A stretch of 5,517 bases of DNA from positions 1-5,517 of the forward strand of contig CAMEQX010000109.1 of assembly GCA_945933905.1 (NCBI GenBank). The letters run 5' to 3'. Position numbers and translations under genes: made by a program. Below the pieces are notes generated by a model. The model was not told the origin of the DNA. It did not search any database and saw only the letters and a list, made by a program, of their open reading frames with translations. This stretch comes from an uncultured Clostridia bacterium (GTDB lineage: Bacteria > Bacillota > Clostridia > Oscillospirales > Ruminococcaceae). Position 1 is the first letter of the stretch; the number at the start of each line of letters is the position of its first letter. Shown piece after piece: positions 5,186 through 5,517 of the stretch.

Positions 5186-5337
5186 AAGATACAGTAGGCT
5201 GTTTGAGGTGGTAAATTTCGTAGCAACCACACGCCGATGGTACCGACAGGGGAAACCCGAGAGATGCAGGAGAGTGCTACGCCTGCCAAACAGCCGATTA
5301 TCTGACCGCTTCGAGCAATCGGGGCGGTTTTCTGTTT
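5186..5337 (+). ncRNA. Unassigned structured RNA with pseudoknot and own terminator
   Basis: No ORF fits between the promoter and the terminator, but pairing is dense. A closing stem joins GGCTGTTTG (5197-5205) to CAAACAGCC (5287-5295), nine perfect pairs. Inside it, GTGGT (5208-5212) pairs with ACCAC (5226-5230). The loop of that hairpin holds CGTAGCA (5219-5225), which is fully complementary to TGCTACG (5275-5281), so the two helices would form an H-type pseudoknot. A GGG-GAAA-CCC hairpin lies at 5249-5258. AGATAA (5182-5187) and TTATCT (5298-5303) could extend the closing stem if transcription starts early enough. Local sequence at 5232-5242 matches the 5S rRNA phrase CGCCGATGGTA, but the fold does not match 5S. 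It could be a stand-alone small RNA or a leader controlling the repeat ORF downstream. I cannot match it to a known riboswitch. Confidence 0.75.
5305..5337 (+). terminator. Intrinsic terminator of the structured RNA
   Basis: ACCGCTTCGA (5305-5314) pairs with TCGGGGCGGT (5319-5328), ten pairs including two G-U, around a GCAA tetraloop of the stable GNRA type. A T-rich tail TTTTCTGTTT follows. It ends the small RNA or acts as an attenuator before the repeat ORF. Confidence 0.88.
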
Positions 5338-5362
5338 AATACACCGGTCCTTAGGGTGCTTT

Positions 5363-5380
5363 TTCTTTGCAAAGAAGGTG
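5363..5380 (+). promoter_or_regulatory. Ribosome site of the repeat ORF, overlapped by a palindrome
   Basis: AGGTG at 5376-5380 lies seven bases before GTG 5388 and is a good Shine-Dalgarno. The perfect 14-base palindrome TTCTTTGCAAAGAA (5363-5376) ends on its first base. Folding or protein binding there could influence translation; this is inference. Confidence 0.55.
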
Positions 5381-5387
5381 ATAACAA

Positions 5388-5517
5388 GTGAACGATATCA
5401 AGGGCAGCCTCGCGGACAGGACGTCCGATGGGCTGCCCCAAGAGCCGACACGGATGTCGGCAATCAAGGGCAGCCTCGCGGACAGGACGTCCGATGGGCT
5501 GCCCCAAGAGCCGACAC
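5388..5517 (+). CDS. Repeat protein of exact 22-residue units (partial, runs off the window)
   Basis: GTG with a well-spaced AGGTG site opens a frame with no stop up to the window end, 43 codons so far. The protein starts MND and then repeats a 22-residue unit that begins IKGSLADRTSDGLPQEPT and ends RMSA; the second copy is cut off. The 66-base repeat is a multiple of three, so the frame is kept through every copy. The unit is polar, with no cysteine, no membrane part and no signal peptide. I recognise no family. The reverse strand is also open (from 5507 to 5298) with its own repeat, but it lacks a ribosome site, so the plus strand is preferred. Translation may be incidental if the repeat is really a structured nucleic-acid array. 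Confidence 0.5.
   Translation, partial: MNDIKGSLADRTSDGLPQEPTRMSAIKGSLADRTSDGLPQEPT
5397..5517. repeat. 66-base direct tandem repeat with two hairpins per unit
   Basis: Unit 1 covers 5397-5462 and unit 2 starts at 5463; the 55 bases seen of unit 2 are identical to unit 1. In each unit GGGCAGCC pairs with GGCTGCCC (5402-5409 with 5431-5438), enclosing a CGGAC/GTCCG stem (5413-5417 with 5423-5427). A second hairpin follows, GCCGACA with TGTCGGC over a CGGA loop (5444-5461). The contig stops in the array, so copy number is unknown. Confidence 0.93.

Noticed and set aside
5231..5295. 5S rRNA gene or pseudogene
   Set aside because: The phrase CGCCGATGGTA and a later GAGAGT resemble the 5S 3' half, but the 5' half does not match. 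The main helices pair differently, and the expected helix V partner after GAGAGT is missing.
5186..5337. Known riboswitch (T-box, FMN, TPP, SAM, cobalamin, fluoride, c-di-GMP)
   Set aside because: TGGTACCG at 5238-5245 recalls the T-box signature and GCCGATGG recalls other classes, but the full conserved cores of these classes are not present.
5298..5507. Minus-strand repeat ORF
   Set aside because: Open only because the repeat length is a multiple of three; no ribosome site, and it runs back through the strong plus-strand terminator.
5397..5517. CRISPR array
   Set aside because: The whole 66-base unit is repeated with no variable spacers, and the unit is coding-compatible with large internal hairpins.
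5151..5517. Type III toxin-antitoxin system (RNA repeats neutralising an RNase)
   Set aside because: In known systems the repeat RNA precedes the toxin on the same transcript; here the RNA and repeats come after the toxin gene, and the toxin resembles a virion-borne domain and not a ToxN-type protein.

Overview
The window looks like a complete short assembly contig from a gut- or rumen-type Clostridia bacterium (Ruminococcaceae/Oscillospiraceae-like). Supporting signs are strong AAGGAGG-type ribosome sites, consensus sigA promoters, the mixed codon use, and protein types common in that group: a FecR-plus-leucine-rich-repeat membrane protein, a DUF1330 protein and an Rpn-like nuclease tail. 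It is not clean genome at the left end: bases 1-22 match the 3' part of the Illumina TruSeq adapter. The right end stops inside a tandem repeat, a usual place for an assembly to break. Assignments come from reading the sequence only; no database search was run.

Left part (23-1848): the 3' end of an unrecognised basic protein is followed after 14 bases by a membrane-anchored protein with an extracytoplasmic FecR-like domain and a C-terminal internalin-type leucine-rich repeat domain. Next come a 15-codon ORF with a perfect Shine-Dalgarno sequence and a strong intrinsic terminator, which makes this one transcription unit. Middle part (1851-3130): two single-gene units, each with its own extended -10 promoter. 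One encodes a class I SAM-dependent methyltransferase and the other a DUF1330 protein. A terminator separates them.

From about 3160 to 4290 the DNA looks decayed: a possible TfoX C-domain remnant, a minus-strand Rpn-type nuclease tail, a stop-interrupted WYL-like regulator fragment, and a cluster of three hairpins resembling ends of an IS200/IS605-type element. This region leads into a 5'-truncated prophage gene (4289-5167). That gene joins the end of an SPP1 gp7/Mu F-type minor head protein to a C-terminal domain resembling the PBECR phage RNase toxins.

The most interesting part is 5151-5517. A perfect promoter lies inside the last codons of the toxin gene and drives a compact transcript of about 150 bases. 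The transcript has a closing stem, a predicted H-type pseudoknot and a terminator with a GNRA-like loop. I could not assign it to a known RNA class. Just downstream, a GTG-initiated ORF with a good ribosome site encodes exact 22-residue repeats. Each 66-base repeat unit also folds into two hairpins, so the DNA may be constrained as protein and as RNA at once. The window ends inside the second repeat.
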